Assembly: GCF_014647515.1 (NCBI RefSeq)
Contig: NZ_BMPI01000100.1
Location: 1-34,836 of the forward strand
DNA length: 34,836 nt
Reading direction: 5' to 3'
Source: Dactylosporangium sucinum
GTDB lineage: Bacteria; Actinomycetota; Actinomycetes; Mycobacteriales; Micromonosporaceae
Shown piece after piece: positions 33,518 through 34,836 of the stretch (positions within the stretch are counted from its first letter, which is position 1; every line of letters begins with the position of its first letter). The notes under the pieces were generated by a model. That model was not told where the DNA came from, ran no database searches, and worked only from the letters and a program-made list of their open reading frames with translations. The position numbers were made by a program, and so were the translations under genes.

Positions 33518-34836
33518 ATGCGCGGTGAGGGGGAGCAGCAGGAGGCGGCGGCCGGCGGGAGCTCCTGGCCCACCGCGTGGCTCGACACGCTGCGAGGGCT
33601 GCTCGACCGCCCCCTGGCGTCGTACTACCTGCTCCTGTCCAGCGTCGGCCTGCTCGTCTTCATCGGGCTGGTCATGGTCTTCTCCGTCACCAGCATCGAC
33701 AACTACGCGACGACGGGCAGCCCCTTCACCTCGATCGCCAAGCAGGTGCTCTCGGCGGTCGTCGGGCTCATCGCGTTCTGGGTCTGCCAGCGGCTGCCCG
33801 TGCGGACGTTCCGCGCGGTGGCGGCACCGCTGATGATCAGCGCCTTCGTCCTGATGGGGTTCGTCGACCTCATGGGCTGGCTCGCCGCGCGGCGCACGCC
33901 CCCGGGTGCCGACGTCCAGGCCATCCACCTCGGGCCGATCTGGGTCGACGACCTCTGGCTGCACGTCGGCGGGCTGCAGCTGCAACCCGCCGAGCTGGCC
34001 AAGTTCGCGCTCGTGATCTGGGGCGCCGACCTGCTCGTGCGCAAGGGGCGCAGCATCCTGAGCTGGCGGGAGCTGCTCATGCCGCTGTTCCCGGTGACGG
34101 TGGGGCTGCTGATCCTGGTGGGGTACAACGACCTCGGCTCGATGATCTGCATGCTGGTGCTGTTCACCGGGCTGCTCTGGGCGGCCGGCGCGCGGCTGCC
34201 GGTGTTCGGCTGGCTCGGCGGGCTCGCGCTGACCGGCATCGTCGCGCTGATCCTGCTGCCGGCCGAGAAGGACTACCGGCTCGACCGGATCAAGGTCTTC
34301 TTCCAGCCGAGCATCGACCCCGAGGCGGAGCACGGGCGGTACCAGTACCTCCGGGGGCTCTGGGCGGTCGCGAACGGCGGGTGGTTCGGGGTCGGGCTCG
34401 GCGAGGGCCACCTCAAGTGGGGCCGGCTGCCGAACGCGCACAACGACTTCATCTTCGCGATCGTCGCCGAGGAACTCGGCGTCGTCGGGTGCCTGGTCGT
34501 GCTGCTGCTGTTCGGCATGCTGACGTACACCGGGCTGCGCATCGCGCGGCGGGTCGAGGACCCGTTCCGGCGCCTGGTGGCGGCGGCGATCACGATCTGG
34601 TTCGTCGGGCAGGCGATCATCAACATCGGCGGGGTCGTGGGGCTCATGCCGATCACCGGGCTGCCGCTGCCGTTCATCTCCGACGGCGGCAGCGCGCTCG
34701 TCGTGGCGCTCGGCGCGGCCGGGATGCTCACGTCGGCCGCCCGGGCCGAGCCGGACTGCGCGCGAGCCATGCACGCCCGTCCGCCGCGGAAATGGGTGCG
34801 ACTACTCTGGGCGCCGTTGCCGCCGCTGCCGCGCGC
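33518..34836 (+). CDS. ftsW: FtsW/RodA/SpoVE family lipid II polymerase, probably FtsW (3' end outside window)
   Basis: At least 439 residues with about ten membrane helices; the frame is still open at the right edge, in what looks like the cytoplasmic tail. Family motifs: LQPAELAKFALVIWGADLL, GYNDLGSMICMLVLFTGLLWAAG (the conserved Asp follows Asn instead of Pro), NGGWFGVGLGEGHLKWGRLPNAHNDFIFAIVAEELG, and GLPLPFISDGGSALV (usual FISYGGSS). It polymerises glycan strands with FtsI at the septum; FtsW rather than RodA is inferred from the cluster. The start is uncertain: ATG 33506, ATG 33509, GTG 33512 and ATG 33518 are all in frame, with no clear RBS. Residue 1 is taken as MRGEGEQQ at 33518. Confidence 0.88.
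   Translation, partial: MRGEGEQQEAAAGGSSWPTAWLDTLRGLLDRPLASYYLLLSSVGLLVFIGLVMVFSVTSIDNYATTGSPFTSIAKQVLSAVVGLIAFWVCQRLPVRTFRAVAAPLMISAFVLMGFVDLMGWLAARRTPPGADVQAIHLGPIWVDDLWLHVGGLQLQPAELAKFALVIWGADLLVRKGRSILSWRELLMPLFPVTVGLLILVGYNDLGSMICMLVLFTGLLWAAGARLPVFGWLGGLALTGIVALILLPAEKDYRLDRIKVFFQPSIDPEAEHGRYQYLRGLWAVANGGWFGVGLGEGHLKWGRLPNAHNDFIFAIVAEELGVVGCLVVLLLFGMLTYTGLRIARRVEDPFRRLVAAAITIWFVGQAIINIGGVVGLMPITGLPLPFISDGGSALVVALGAAGMLTSAARAEPDCARAMHARPPRKWVRLLWAPLPPLPR

Overview
The window is very GC-rich, gene-dense chromosomal DNA from an actinobacterium. Several things point to the family Micromonosporaceae: ATGA/GTGA-coupled genes, many leaderless genes, a DAP-type MurE, MurT/GatD, DUF3040, a TPP-controlled thi operon and Micromonospora-like intergenic palindromes. 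The genus cannot be fixed from the sequence alone. No prophage, transposase, tRNA, rRNA or CRISPR array was seen.

Layout. (1) 1-1180: the C-terminus of an unrecognised gene, a shared terminator, and a convergent aldo/keto reductase. (2) 1199-6835: a thiamine locus, thiE-thiO, then a promoter and TPP riboswitch, then thiS-thiG-(short ThiE-like gene)-thiD-thiC. ThiO/ThiS/ThiG make the thiazole, ThiC/ThiD the pyrimidine, and ThiE joins them. (3) 6856-8720: a leaderless methyltransferase coupled to an alkaline-phosphatase-superfamily enzyme. (4) 8815-11240: a small orphan gene behind a DtxR/IdeR-like promoter, dinB (DNA polymerase IV), and a DUF3040 membrane protein. (5) 11241-16792: a convergent intergenic region rich in repeats, then the leftward operon moxR - DUF58 - transglutaminase. 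(6) 17074-21666: a membrane Ser/Thr kinase, then leuS preceded by what looks like a complete ribosome-mediated attenuator (13-codon leader with Leu-Leu, competing hairpins, intrinsic terminator). (7) 21840-23781: leftward murT-gatD (lipid II D-glutamate amidation). (8) 23782-24586: a gene-free stretch with a tandem hairpin repeat array and MraZ-type direct repeats. (9) 24587-34836: the division and cell-wall (dcw) cluster mraZ - rsmH - ftsL - ftsI - murE - murF - mraY - ftsW (runs off the end). murD is absent from its usual place between mraY and ftsW.

The most informative non-coding features are the leuS attenuator, the iron-box promoter at 9288-9317, two oppositely oriented copies of one 52-nt palindromic element (11509-11570 and 33307-33358) whose variable stem bases are partly compensated, another large palindrome behind leuS, the ~131-bp hairpin array upstream of mraZ, and a set of leaderless promoters, two sharing the 11-mer TAGGGTCTGAC. 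All RNA folds and consensus matches were made by eye.
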